Origin: Prevotella sp.
Lineage (GTDB): Bacteria; Bacteroidota; Bacteroidia; Bacteroidales; Bacteroidaceae
DNA: 64,000 nt
Direction of reading: 5' to 3'
Assembly: GCA_017548275.1 (NCBI GenBank)
Contig: JAFZAH010000040.1
Coordinates: 62,001 to 126,000, forward strand
The stretch's first letter is position 1. Every line of letters starts with the position of its first letter. A program made the position numbers and the translations under genes. Positions 42,555-51,221 of this stretch are shown here, piece by piece. Below the pieces are notes generated by a model. It was not told where the DNA came from. It was given only the letters and a program-made list of their open reading frames with translations, and made no database searches.

Positions 42555-42824
42555 ATGAAAAAAGTTCTCATGACCATGCTCTTTGTGTTAGCCGTATGTT
42601 TTACCATGCTGTTCAGTTCTTGCGGTGGTGACAAAGTGATAACGGAAGACCAACTTCCCGAAACGGCTAAAACATATATCCAACAGAAATACCCTAACGC
42701 TTCGATTCTTATCGTGAAACAAGACGCGGAAATGCTCGAACGCACTGAATATGAAGTGACACTCGACAACGGTTTGGAGTTGAAGTTCAACAAAGAAGGA
42801 ATGCTTGTCGATGTGGACAACTGA
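42555..42824 (+). CDS. Small PepSY-like lipoprotein
   Basis: 89 residues. Lipoprotein signal with lipobox FSSCGGD (Cys at about residue 23). The mature 65 residues hold ITEDQLPETAKTYIQQKYPNASI and TEYEVTLDNGLELKFNKEGMLVDVD, one PepSY-like unit (PF11396 type, helix then beta sheet). Family members in Bacteroidota often carry two such units, so this is a half-length version. Located at the cell envelope. Followed by a terminator. Confidence 0.75.
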   Translation: MKKVLMTMLFVLAVCFTMLFSSCGGDKVITEDQLPETAKTYIQQKYPNASILIVKQDAEMLERTEYEVTLDNGLELKFNKEGMLVDVDN

Positions 42825-42845
42825 CTCCCTAAGAACCTGAAAACG

Positions 42846-42877
42846 CCCCCTGCCCATCCCAGGTAGGGGGATTTTTA
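42846..42877 (+). terminator. Intrinsic terminator of the PepSY lipoprotein gene
   Basis: CCCCCT (42846-42851) pairs with AGGGGG (42865-42870), followed by ATTTTTA. GC-rich 6-bp stem, 13-base loop. Confidence 0.75.
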
Positions 42878-42927
42878 TTATAGTTGATATGGAGAATGAA
42901 AGGTATTTGTCTCTTCCTTGAAAAAGA

Positions 42928-42959
42928 TTTGGCATTTTGCGGGATAATTTGTATTTTTG
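42928..42959 (+). promoter_or_regulatory. Promoter of the cupin gene
   Basis: TTTG at 42928-42931, 20 bases, then TATTTTTG at 42952-42959. It places transcription start near 42966 and so favours ATG 42987. Confidence 0.7.
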
Positions 42960-42986
42960 CATAGTATAAACCAAAACACAAACAAT

Positions 42987-43310
42987 ATGATTATCGATTA
43001 TCAAGGGATTGACGAGCAAGTGAAGGCGCAGTTTAAGGGTGGCGACGGTGAGATGTTGTCACGAGGGATGGCATGCGATGGAATGAGACTGATGTTGAAC
43101 CGATTGACTCCGGGTTCGAGCATCGGTTATCATACGCACACGGACGATATGGAAGTTATGTATATCCTGAGCGGAAACGGTCATTATGACATGGACGGTG
43201 TTCGTGAGGACATAAAAGCCGGTCAGGCACATTACTGTCCAAAAGGTCATTCTCACGCCATGTATAACGATGGTGAGGAAGATTTGGTGTTTTTCGCGAT
43301 TGTAAAGTAG
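42987..43310 (+). CDS. Small cupin protein
   Basis: 107 residues from ATG 42987. The frame from 42957 begins upstream of the transcription start and uses a non-ATG codon. Cupin motif 1 is GYHTHTDDMEVMYILSGNG with the metal-binding His, His and Glu. Motif 2 is HYCPKGHSHAMYNDGEEDL with the last His. A single conserved beta-barrel that probably binds a divalent metal. Role (sugar epimerase-like, binding or dioxygenase) cannot be told. Confidence 0.88.
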   Translation: MIIDYQGIDEQVKAQFKGGDGEMLSRGMACDGMRLMLNRLTPGSSIGYHTHTDDMEVMYILSGNGHYDMDGVREDIKAGQAHYCPKGHSHAMYNDGEEDLVFFAIVK

Positions 43311-43339
43311 AAACGACGCCCCTATAACTTGTCTAAAAA

Positions 43340-44542
43340 CTAATCATTGCTTGACCGCCAGAGACGGGTCATCTTGCGATGAATAACAAAGACGTTAATC
43401 AGTGAGACGAGAAGGAAAATACCTATCCCGACAACGACGGTCGGGAGGATTGAACTGTCAGCCAACTGCGGGTAGATGTTCTCGATGATGCTCATATAAT
43501 AACGCCTTAGTATTATGACAGCAATAATGGCAATGACAAGCACAACGGCATTGAGCACAATGGTGAGGCACTGATAGGGCCATGCCACGGTGCGAGGATT
43601 GTAACCGATGAGCATAAGGTTTTGCAGTTTCTCCGTGTTTTTCTGTACAAGTAGGTAGATGCTGAGCATGAGAATATAGAAACTAAGCACAGAGATGATT
43701 AGTCCTATCACAATGACGATGGAAACGATGAGTTTAAGCAGATAAGTGGTCTTCTCCGCATCGAGTTGCTCCGTTTCCACTTCATATCCTTTATCTTCGA
43801 GGAACTTTGCGATACGCTCGTCGGTGGGGTTGTCGACCTCGATGATGAGACGAGTAGGTTGTTGCTGGGTATCAGGAGAGAAATAGCCGTTGCTCCACTG
43901 CATAAACGCCTGCGGCACGAGAATAGAACTGAGACGGTTGGAGAATCCAACCACACGCCCGTTGAAGTTTTCCTCATGACCGTTTCCACGCAGATTGAGT
44001 TCAAAGTCAATCATGCTGACCAGTCCATCGCTGATTTTCGGCATGGAATGGGTCTGTGCATATCCGAAATTATACATATTGATGTAGGATCGCGGCAATA
44101 TGACCGGTACTTCATGGCTGCCCTCCTCGTAACGCCACTCTTCGTCGGCAATCTGCACGAAATCGTCAGGGATGCTCTCGATGAAAATTTCCGAACTGAG
44201 CACCCTTTGACCCTGTACACCCATGACGGCATGCACATGATAGTCGGCAAGAGTGAATACGCCCACGTTCTTTACAAAATCCTGTTGCGCCACCTCATCA
44301 CACTCCGCACCAGTGAAATGGTTGGAGCGTCCCGAAATAGTATTACCCATCCCAATGCGTTTGTTCATGATGAGATAATCCGCTTTGAGGAATGAATCTT
44401 TTGCCGTGAATACGGGTTTTACGTCGTGATAGAACTGCACCCCGAGCAAGATGATGAGCATACCAAAGAGGTTGGCGAAGAAGAAGCCAATCAACTGAGG
44501 TATGCTAATATGTTGACGTAGAAGTTTCCAGACGAGTTTCAT
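43340..44542 (-). CDS. ABC transporter permease, FtsX/MacB-like
   Basis: 400 residues. One N-terminal membrane helix (about 16-36), a periplasmic domain of about 230 residues, then three C-terminal helices (IVSIVIVIGLIISVLSFYIL, VLVIAIIAVIILRRYY, VGIGIFLLVSLINVFVI): the 1+3 topology of FtsX/MacB/LolC permeases. Probably a mechanotransmission exporter or lipoprotein-handling system with the ATPase encoded just upstream (ATGA overlap at 44539-44542). No membrane-fusion partner is beside it. Confidence 0.82.
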   Translation of the reverse strand: MKLVWKLLRQHISIPQLIGFFFANLFGMLIILLGVQFYHDVKPVFTAKDSFLKADYLIMNKRIGMGNTISGRSNHFTGAECDEVAQQDFVKNVGVFTLADYHVHAVMGVQGQRVLSSEIFIESIPDDFVQIADEEWRYEEGSHEVPVILPRSYINMYNFGYAQTHSMPKISDGLVSMIDFELNLRGNGHEENFNGRVVGFSNRLSSILVPQAFMQWSNGYFSPDTQQQPTRLIIEVDNPTDERIAKFLEDKGYEVETEQLDAEKTTYLLKLIVSIVIVIGLIISVLSFYILMLSIYLLVQKNTEKLQNLMLIGYNPRTVAWPYQCLTIVLNAVVLVIAIIAVIILRRYYMSIIENIYPQLADSSILPTVVVGIGIFLLVSLINVFVIHRKMTRLWRSSND

Positions 44543-45183
44543 AATTTCAACGTTTTATCATAATCGACGGGCAGGTGTTTTCCTATAGACGTGACGATAA
44601 CCGCCGCGCCCTGAGCCGAAGCCTCCTCATTAATCATCTCCGCCATGACCGCCGCATTGTTGTCATCAAGGTGACTGATAGGCTCATCGGCAATAAGAAA
44701 ATCGAACGGCTGAGCGAGCGCACGCATAAGTGCCACGCGTTGTTGTTGTCCGAAAGACATGAGCGCTACCTTGGTCTGCATCTTGTCCGCAATGCCCAGA
44801 CGCTGGAACCACTCCACAATCTGTTGTTTCGACTTATGGCCAGTAATTGCATTTTTCACCACGACATTCTCCATGGCAGTGAGTTCGGGAAAGAGACGCA
44901 ACTCCTGAAAAAGATAAGCGATGGAGTTTCTTCTGACATTCATCCAATCTGACAGACGATATGACGACGTATCCACGTCATCAAAGAAAAGTGAACCGGA
45001 GTAATCGTCCCTGTACCCGATGACATAACTGCAAAAGGTACTTTTACCCTGCCCGCTATCCGCTTCGAGCAAATATCGTTTTCCTTTCTCAAAGGTCACA
45101 TCATTTGACCAGACATCAGAGAGCAGGTCTTCTTTTTGACTGAAGACCTGCGGAAGAACATTGGAGAAGTGTATGGTTTTCAT
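44539..45183 (-). CDS. ABC transporter ATPase, LolD/MacB-like
   Basis: 214 residues. Walker A EADSGQGKSTF, Q-loop YLFQELRLFPELTAMEN (typical of the LolD/MacB/FtsE group), signature MSFGQQQRVALMRAL, Walker B FLIADEPISHLDD. The H-loop region has SIGKHL in place of a canonical TH, so the switch His is off-pattern. The stop overlaps the permease start. First gene of a two-gene transporter operon. Confidence 0.85.
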   Translation of the reverse strand: MKTIHFSNVLPQVFSQKEDLLSDVWSNDVTFEKGKRYLLEADSGQGKSTFCSYVIGYRDDYSGSLFFDDVDTSSYRLSDWMNVRRNSIAYLFQELRLFPELTAMENVVVKNAITGHKSKQQIVEWFQRLGIADKMQTKVALMSFGQQQRVALMRALAQPFDFLIADEPISHLDDNNAAVMAEMINEEASAQGAAVIVTSIGKHLPVDYDKTLKL

Positions 45184-45269
45184 TATTATTTATAGGAGTG
45201 AAAGGGATGAGGAGTGAAGACATTTGTCAGTTTATTGAGTAGTATATCTTTCCTCTTGCTTCTATACCC

Positions 45270-46610
45270 TCATTTTAATTGATAAATGATGTATTCAGGT
45301 GAGCCAAACAAGGGTCGAATAAGGTTCATGGCAAGTTCTGCTTGTTTTCCGAAAAGACTGGAGATATTTGCCACGATGCAGAGCCGCTGGCCTTTCAAAC
45401 GGTCGGTCACCTGCAGAGGTAACGAACGAGCGGCTTTTGCACCGACGGCTTTTGCTATAGAATCATTGGCACCAGCATAAAACTGTTTATCAGAGGTAAC
45501 ACCGAAATAGAACTTACCATCACCACCTGCCACGGAATAAGCGTCTTTTCCGTCATCAATGATTTGCATGCCTTTGGGGGCGGATTGCTTCCAATAAGGG
45601 ATGTCGTTCAAGAAATCGGTCTTCGCCAGTTTTGCAAACATCGCCACATTACGTCTGTCTCCATCTTTAAGCATGAAGGCAACATCACCGTCAACGCTGC
45701 GAATGATATTGTCCATATCGACAGCGGTATTGATGCCCGCAAGCAGCAACTGCAATCCTTTGTTGGCTTTAATCATCTCCAAGAATTTATTACCTTCAAC
45801 ATTAACGAACACCGCAGCGGCATCATTGACATCAACAGAAGGGAGGTAACTCACTGTCACTGGTCGTAACGAGGCGATGGATGATTGCATGGCAGCATTT
45901 ATCTTCTCGTTGAAAGAGAATGAATGCGCCCTGACCATGAGCAGATTATCCTCAGCCTGTAATTCAGCCGCGATAATTACCTGTGAATCGTCCGCTTCTT
46001 TAGGGGCTCCCAATGTCAACGGCGCGGCAATATTCTCGGGAAAAGCCTGGGCCTGTGCAACAATTCTGACAGGTGCGTCGAGTGAATCAAGTTTTTCAAA
46101 CAAGGGCGTGTTTTTAATGCCTTTCTCCTTGTCCGCCTCGAGATATTTGGCCATTTGCTGTTGCAAAGAGGGTTGTTGTTCTGCCACAGCCGGTCCCATA
46201 ACGAGGATGGCATCATCGGATAGACCGAGCGCCCAACTGCCTTTGACGACAGTAAACTGGAAATCTTTGCGTTCGGTGAGCGGTTTACACATCTGTTGAG
46301 GCACCATATCTTCATCGACGCATTTCTTCACATCATCGGCATCATCTACCTTCGCACATATGCCAAAGTTTCCATCCTTCGTCTCAAAAAGATATACAGG
46401 AACGGAAAGGTCAACACCAAATTGGTCGGCGATGAACGGGAGTGTTTCGAGCGTCGGTTTTCCTTTGACCTCGGGTTTCTGCACGTTATTCATATCTACG
46501 GCCATAAGCGCGATACTATCGCTCGGGATGACGTTGACATAATCATCGCCAGAGCATGATGCCACGAACAAAGCGCAGAGCAACAAACAAGTGTATATTA
46601 AATTCTTCAT
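45270..46610 (-). CDS. DUF4836 family lipoprotein
   Basis: 446 residues. Lipobox ALFVASCSGDD (Cys at about 19). The mature part begins IPSDSIALMAVDMN and has a repeated beta/alpha pattern ending in LPLQVTDRLKGQRLCIVANISSLF, as in DUF4836 proteins of Bacteroidota. Function unknown. Probably on the periplasmic side of a membrane. Its ATG overlaps the rsmE stop by 4 bases, so it is translated after rsmE. Confidence 0.78.
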   Translation of the reverse strand: MKNLIYTCLLLCALFVASCSGDDYVNVIPSDSIALMAVDMNNVQKPEVKGKPTLETLPFIADQFGVDLSVPVYLFETKDGNFGICAKVDDADDVKKCVDEDMVPQQMCKPLTERKDFQFTVVKGSWALGLSDDAILVMGPAVAEQQPSLQQQMAKYLEADKEKGIKNTPLFEKLDSLDAPVRIVAQAQAFPENIAAPLTLGAPKEADDSQVIIAAELQAEDNLLMVRAHSFSFNEKINAAMQSSIASLRPVTVSYLPSVDVNDAAAVFVNVEGNKFLEMIKANKGLQLLLAGINTAVDMDNIIRSVDGDVAFMLKDGDRRNVAMFAKLAKTDFLNDIPYWKQSAPKGMQIIDDGKDAYSVAGGDGKFYFGVTSDKQFYAGANDSIAKAVGAKAARSLPLQVTDRLKGQRLCIVANISSLFGKQAELAMNLIRPLFGSPEYIIYQLK

Positions 46611-47329
46611 ATTCTTTTCGATAAATGTGCCATCATGACGGCGAAGAGCGCAGCGGTCTCTGTGCGCAGTCTGGAGGAGCCGAGCGTAACGGGAATGAAG
46701 CCGTTATCTATGGCCAAACGCACCTCATCAATAGAGAAATCGCCCTCGGGACCAATGAGCAATGTTGTTTCTTCTTCAGGGGGGGCCTTTTCTAAAAGCG
46801 CATGTAAATCCTCTCGAGGTATCTCGTCATAGCAATGGGCAATGTATTTTGCACCGCGACGTGGCGTGTTGACAAACGTATGGAATGCCACCATATCATT
46901 CACAATGGGCATCCATGGCTTTCGACTTTGTTTTACAGCAGATAGCACAATCTTCTCGATGCGGTCTTTTCTAATAACCTTACGCTCCGAGAACAGACAA
47001 TTGAGAAAAGACAATTCATCAAATCCTACTTCAGTCGCCTTTTCCGCCAGCCACTCGATACGTTCCATCATCTTTGTGGGGGCAACCGCCAAATTGATGT
47101 GACCCCTCCAAGCATGGTTTTGCGGAAGATGCTCAACTATCTGATAACTGCAATGTTTCGAAGCAGCCAAAGTCACTTCAGCCCGATAAAAGGAACCTGC
47201 GCCGTCCATCAAGAAGATTTCATCGCCCTCGTTGAGACGAAGAACACGAATAGCATGAACTGCTTCATCTGAAGGCAGTTCGTGCTGATTGGCAGCATCA
47301 GGAACACAGAAATAACGTGACTCTTTCAA
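46607..47329 (-). CDS. rsmE: 16S rRNA m3U1498 methyltransferase
   Basis: 240 residues from a TTG at 47329. No in-frame ATG exists near the N-terminus, and the family sequence (ELPSDEAVHAIRVLRL) begins directly. SPOUT-fold knot motifs: AVAPTKMMERIEWLAEKATEVGFDE, TLLIGPEGDFSIDEV, and VTLGSSRLRTETAALFAVMMA. It methylates U1498 of 16S rRNA. It lies 14 bases after the bifunctional nuclease gene. Confidence 0.93.
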   Translation of the reverse strand: MKESRYFCVPDAANQHELPSDEAVHAIRVLRLNEGDEIFLMDGAGSFYRAEVTLAASKHCSYQIVEHLPQNHAWRGHINLAVAPTKMMERIEWLAEKATEVGFDELSFLNCLFSERKVIRKDRIEKIVLSAVKQSRKPWMPIVNDMVAFHTFVNTPRRGAKYIAHCYDEIPREDLHALLEKAPPEEETTLLIGPEGDFSIDEVRLAIDNGFIPVTLGSSRLRTETAALFAVMMAHLSKRI

Positions 47330-47343
47330 AGCGAAGAATGTAT

Positions 47344-47901
47344 TTATGATGGCTGATTGTTGTTTTTCCGTTTCTGAATCTCATCACGGATGTGGGATGC
47401 CTGTTCGTAATCCTCTTCTGCAATGGCACGTTCGAGCGCTTTTTGTAACATATCGCCACTAATCACATTGATGGGTACGGACACACCGTTAGTTTCGGGT
47501 TTATATGGTACCGCTTGGTTATGGAGTAGTTTTTCCTCAATAAGAATAGGAATATCAGCCACCAAAGACAAAAGCACGGCATCACTAGCACGGAGTGGTA
47601 CGGTGATAAGCGAGTCATTATGATAGAGAATGACTGTATATTGCCCGTCAACCACACTGCTGAATATGATTTGGAAGGGACCGTCGGTCAGTCCTGTAAT
47701 GACACCCCAGAGCGATTCAGGCAAAAACCGTTCTGTGATGTCGGTTTTGGCCTCACGAAGCGTGAACTGCCTCACCATGTCACGCTCACAAATGATAGAC
47801 AGTTGAAGCGTTTCATCGAGGGTGGTTAAAAGGAGGAGTCCGACCTCGTCGGAACCGACGATTTCGGACACCCCCTTATATTTCAATTGAACTAATGACA
47901 T
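47344..47901 (-). CDS. Bifunctional nuclease domain protein (DUF151) with UVR motif
   Basis: 185 residues. The first 135 are the BFN/DUF151 domain (GVITGLTDGPFQIIFSSVVDG, LRASDAVLLSLVADIPILI), whose plant relatives have RNase and DNase activity. Residues 150-180 are a UvrB/UvrC-type UVR helix pair, MLQKALERAIAEEDYEQASHIRDEIQ. This pairing is common in Bacteroidota. First gene of the nuclease-rsmE-DUF4836 run. A near-palindrome sits 12 bases upstream. Confidence 0.87.
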   Translation of the reverse strand: MSLVQLKYKGVSEIVGSDEVGLLLLTTLDETLQLSIICERDMVRQFTLREAKTDITERFLPESLWGVITGLTDGPFQIIFSSVVDGQYTVILYHNDSLITVPLRASDAVLLSLVADIPILIEEKLLHNQAVPYKPETNGVSVPINVISGDMLQKALERAIAEEDYEQASHIRDEIQKRKNNNQPS

Positions 47902-47913
47902 AAGACTTACCCC

Positions 47914-47929
47914 TAGAATTTTAATTCTA
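47914..47929. repeat. 16-bp inverted repeat upstream of the nuclease gene
   Basis: TAGAATT-TT-AATTCTA lies 13 bases before the nuclease ATG and downstream of the nucleoside transporter's end region. It could be an operator, a weak attenuator or chance. There is no T-run. Confidence 0.35.
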
Positions 47930-47958
47930 TCTAAGACGGGGTGTAGTATTCTTTGAGA

Positions 47959-49272
47959 TTATTTCTTATCCGGATGGAAAATAAATGCAAATAATATACT
48001 GACAACAAGAGCAAAACCAGCAAAGATAAACCAACAAGTTTGCCAACTACCCAAAAGATAATCTCCTTGCCAAGAACAGAAATGATTAACTATCTCGCCA
48101 GCAGCCAAGGTGCCGATTGTGGCACCGACACCATTGGTCATCATCATGAACAGCCCTTGAGCAGAAGCCTTCACACTTGAATCGCATTCCTGATCAACAA
48201 AGATACCACCGGATATATTAAAGAAGTCAAATGCCACGCCATATACAACACATGAGAGGATGAAGAGTAATACTCCTGGCATAGCGGGATTACCGATACC
48301 GAAGAATCCGAATCGCAACACCCATGCAAACATTGACATAAGCATTACCACCTTTATGCCAAAGCGCTTAAGGAAAAACGGAATCATCAGGATACAAAGC
48401 GCTTCACTTATTTGAGAAATTGAAGTGAGCAATGTAGCATTGTTGGCTGCGAATGATGACGCTATGGCTGCATCTGCACTTCCTTTGAAACTAGTAATAA
48501 ATGGCCCGGCATAACCGTTTGTCACTTGCAGACACATACCCAGCAATGCGGAGAACACGAAGAATAAAGCCATTTTCTTGGTTTTGAACAACTTAAATGC
48601 ATTAAGACCCAATGCTTCCACCAGCGATGTCTTTTCTCTCTTCTTGGTAAGTTTACATTCTGGCAAGAAGAAACAATAAACACAAAGAATAATGCTCAAT
48701 ATGCCCGACACGAAAAATTGCATATATGTGTATTGGAATTTATGTGAGTTCTCAGCAAAGGTAAATGAGAACGAACCATCTTCCCATACGGCACAATTAA
48801 CGAACCACATTGTAATGATAAAACCAACGGTACCTAAGACACGGATTGGCGGAAAATCCTTTACAGTATCCATGCCATTGTCTTTCAAAATAGTAAACGC
48901 GGTTGTATTACCTAAGGCTATGGTTGGCATGAAGAACGCCACACTAAGCGTATACAACGCGATGAATAGTGATTTGTTTGGCAATTCGTTTCCAAATCCG
49001 GCCTGAACACCCATCCACCAGCAACCGAGCATAAAACCACCAGCCAATAAATGGCAGATACCCAACAATCGCTGAGGTTGAATATATTTGTCAGCCACAA
49101 TACCCATCAATGTAGGCATGAAAAGTGACACGATGCCCTGGATAGCATAGAACCAAGCAATCTGTTCACCCAGTCCTGCCTTGCCAAGATAATTGCCCAT
49201 ACATGTGAGGTAGGCGCCCCAGACAGCGAATTCCAAAAAATTCATAACTGCCAAACGAAATTTTATGTTCAT
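47959..49272 (-). CDS. MFS nucleoside transporter (NupG-like)
   Basis: 437 residues with twelve membrane helices. The N-terminus MNFLEFAVWGAYLTCMGNYLG and GIVSLFMPTLMGIVADK match the nucleoside:H+ symporter family (NupG/XapB). It also has LGTVGFIITMWFVN and DFFNISGGIFVDQE near the C-terminal half. It imports nucleosides. Divergent from the 5'-nucleotidase operon across 180 bases with a promoter on each side, which fits an extracellular nucleotide salvage unit. Confidence 0.9.
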   Translation of the reverse strand: MNIKFRLAVMNFLEFAVWGAYLTCMGNYLGKAGLGEQIAWFYAIQGIVSLFMPTLMGIVADKYIQPQRLLGICHLLAGGFMLGCWWMGVQAGFGNELPNKSLFIALYTLSVAFFMPTIALGNTTAFTILKDNGMDTVKDFPPIRVLGTVGFIITMWFVNCAVWEDGSFSFTFAENSHKFQYTYMQFFVSGILSIILCVYCFFLPECKLTKKREKTSLVEALGLNAFKLFKTKKMALFFVFSALLGMCLQVTNGYAGPFITSFKGSADAAIASSFAANNATLLTSISQISEALCILMIPFFLKRFGIKVVMLMSMFAWVLRFGFFGIGNPAMPGVLLFILSCVVYGVAFDFFNISGGIFVDQECDSSVKASAQGLFMMMTNGVGATIGTLAAGEIVNHFCSWQGDYLLGSWQTCWFIFAGFALVVSILFAFIFHPDKK

Positions 49273-49314
49273 ATGGTAAAGTTTATGGAGTTATACAAAT
49301 CATCCTTTGGGGTA

Positions 49315-49345
49315 CAAAGTTAAAAGAAATCGTTGTAACGGCAAA
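49315..49345 (-). promoter_or_regulatory. Promoter of the nucleoside transporter
   Basis: Minus strand TTTG (49345-49342), 19 bases, then TAACTTTG (49322-49315): an exact -33/-7 pair, 43 bases before the ATG. Confidence 0.7.
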
Positions 49346-49416
49346 AAATATTTGATGAGATTTTCATTTTGACAAAATAAATCATCGAATCATAAGGATT
49401 TTTCCATACAAATGAT

Positions 49417-49424
49417 TATTTTTG
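49417..49424 (+). promoter_or_regulatory. -7 box of the 5'-nucleotidase operon
   Basis: TATTTTTG followed by CA, 29 bases before ATG 49453. No -33 TTTG at the usual spacing. Confidence 0.5.
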
Positions 49425-49452
49425 CAGACAAGAACCAACTAAAGAACATATC

Positions 49453-49695
49453 ATGGAAATAATCGTGAATGACACCCCTATAAGAGTATTCAAAGGGGCC
49501 AAAGTGCACCACGCACTGTTGAAGTATTTTAGCATGAACCTGATGGACAAATCACTGTCTGACAACATGGAGGTTTTTGACGCATACGGTCACCTGATAG
49601 ACTTGGATGCCCCGTTGACTGACGGCCAAAGCATCACTTTCGAGGAATCCACCCCATCTACTGAAGAAGAGAAGGAAGAAAAAGAAGAAGCATGA
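49453..49695 (+). CDS. Small beta-grasp-like protein upstream of 5'-nucleotidase
   Basis: 80 residues. A compact 60-residue domain (MEIIVNDTPIRVFKGAKVHHALLKYF ... YGHLIDLDAPLTDGQSITF) has the beta-hairpin, helix and turn spacing of the MoaD/ThiS/ubiquitin-like fold, then a Glu/Lys tail. It does not end in Gly-Gly, so it is not a standard conjugating modifier. The last codons overlap the nucleotidase start (49692), so they are translationally coupled. I do not recognise the family. The fold call is tentative. Confidence 0.5.
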   Translation: MEIIVNDTPIRVFKGAKVHHALLKYFSMNLMDKSLSDNMEVFDAYGHLIDLDAPLTDGQSITFEESTPSTEEEKEEKEEA

Positions 49696-51116
49696 TGAGA
49701 AGAATAAACATCACGCTGTTGTCAATAGTATTTGCGGCAACAGCGTACAGCCAAGAGAAAGAGATACATATCCTTTCCACGAATGACATGCATGCCAAGA
49801 TGGAGTATATGGCTCAACTGGGTGCTATTGCCGACAGTCTGCGTGGCATCGACCCTACCCTACTCGTTTTTTCTGCCGGCGACAACCGCACAGGTAACCC
49901 TTTGAACGATCTTTATGAGCCTGCAGCCTATCCGATGGTGGCGCTGATGAACCAAATTGGTTTTCATGCCACCGCCTTAGGCAACCATGAATTTGACTCG
50001 AAACAAGAAGGTCTGGCAAGACTTATCGGTTTGTCAAATTTCAGTTATCTATGTGCCAATATCCACCCGGCAGCAGAATGGGGCATTCATACCCTACCCT
50101 ATAAAGTGTTTGATGTGAAAGGGTTAAAGGTGGGCGTTATCGGTGCTGTTCAATTGGGCACCCACGGCATTCCCGACAGTCATCCTGACAATGTTAAGGG
50201 CATTACATTCTCGCCAGTGGAAGAAAGTATTGCCCCATACGAATGGCTCAGCAAGGAATGTGATGTAACCATTTTGTTATCACACATTGGTTTTGAGGAT
50301 GACGTTGAGATGGCTAAACGATTCCCATGGTTGGACCTGATTATTGGCGGACACACACATACTCAACTGAAGGGCGGTGAGATGCACAATGGCGTCCTTA
50401 TCACTCAAAACGTAAACAAACTGGCACGTTGCACACATATCACATTGACCGTTGAAGGCGGAAAGGTAAAATCGAAAAAAGCGGAAAATATCGAGGTAAA
50501 ATCTTTCCCGACGAAGAACAAAGCTGTGGAAACATTAGTGAAAATGTTCAGCGACAATCCATCATTCCAACGGGTTTTGGCTCAAGCCGACGCGCCCTTC
50601 AGCAACTATGAGGAATTGGGTTGTCTGATGTGCGACGCTTTCATGAGCGAGGCAGAAGCAGATGTGGGCATCGAGAATGCAGGAGGTGTGCGTTATGAAA
50701 CCCACGATGCCGGCGACATCACTGTGAATGATGTGTTGCAACTCGACCCATTCGGCAACAACGCCATCCTTATGACGCTCAGCGGTGAGGAGTTGCGCCA
50801 GATGCTTATCTCCTGTTATAACAATGATGACCACGCATTCCCGTATGTGGGCGGCCTCCGTTGTAGTGTGACTTTCGACAAGAACGATAGCACAAAGATA
50901 AAGGATTTGAAGTTGTTGACGCTTGACGGGAAGAAACTGAACCTGAAGAAGAATTACCGTGTGGTGACGAACAGTTACGTCGCGGCCATATGCGACTCTC
51001 CACGTAAAGACCAGGGGGAAGACATGAACCGTCAAACCTCAGACATGATTATGCGATATTTAGAAAAGCAAGGGCATGTGAATTATCAAGGAGAGAAAAG
51101 AATCTTGACGAATTGA
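49692..51116 (+). CDS. Secreted 5'-nucleotidase (metallophosphoesterase)
   Basis: 474 residues. Signal peptide ends ATAYSQ. The N-terminal metallophosphoesterase domain carries STNDMHAKM, FSAGDNRTGN, ALGNHEFD and GGHTHTQ, a full dimetal site. The C-terminal 5'-nucleotidase domain (NAGGVRYETHDAGDITVNDVLQLDPFGN) gives the substrate pocket. Many Bacteroidota split these domains into two genes. Here they are fused as in UshA. It releases nucleosides from extracellular nucleotides, which the divergent NupG-like transporter could import. Confidence 0.92.
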   Translation: MMRRINITLLSIVFAATAYSQEKEIHILSTNDMHAKMEYMAQLGAIADSLRGIDPTLLVFSAGDNRTGNPLNDLYEPAAYPMVALMNQIGFHATALGNHEFDSKQEGLARLIGLSNFSYLCANIHPAAEWGIHTLPYKVFDVKGLKVGVIGAVQLGTHGIPDSHPDNVKGITFSPVEESIAPYEWLSKECDVTILLSHIGFEDDVEMAKRFPWLDLIIGGHTHTQLKGGEMHNGVLITQNVNKLARCTHITLTVEGGKVKSKKAENIEVKSFPTKNKAVETLVKMFSDNPSFQRVLAQADAPFSNYEELGCLMCDAFMSEAEADVGIENAGGVRYETHDAGDITVNDVLQLDPFGNNAILMTLSGEELRQMLISCYNNDDHAFPYVGGLRCSVTFDKNDSTKIKDLKLLTLDGKKLNLKKNYRVVTNSYVAAICDSPRKDQGEDMNRQTSDMIMRYLEKQGHVNYQGEKRILTN

Positions 51117-51152
51117 CAGATTTGCTGCCCAATAGGCAATGTCACAAAGACA

Positions 51153-51194
51153 TCAATCAATAATCCCACACCATGGTGTGGGATTATTGATTGA
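51153..51194. repeat. 42-bp perfect palindrome between convergent genes
   Basis: Two perfect 21-base arms meet with no spacer: 51153-51173 and 51174-51194, with CCATGG at the centre. No T-run follows on either strand, so it is not a classical intrinsic terminator, although it lies 36 bases past one stop and 27 before the other. It may block transcription both ways or bind a dimeric protein. Confidence 0.75.
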
Positions 51195-51221
51195 GTGAAT
51201 ATGAATATAGGCCTGATATCT

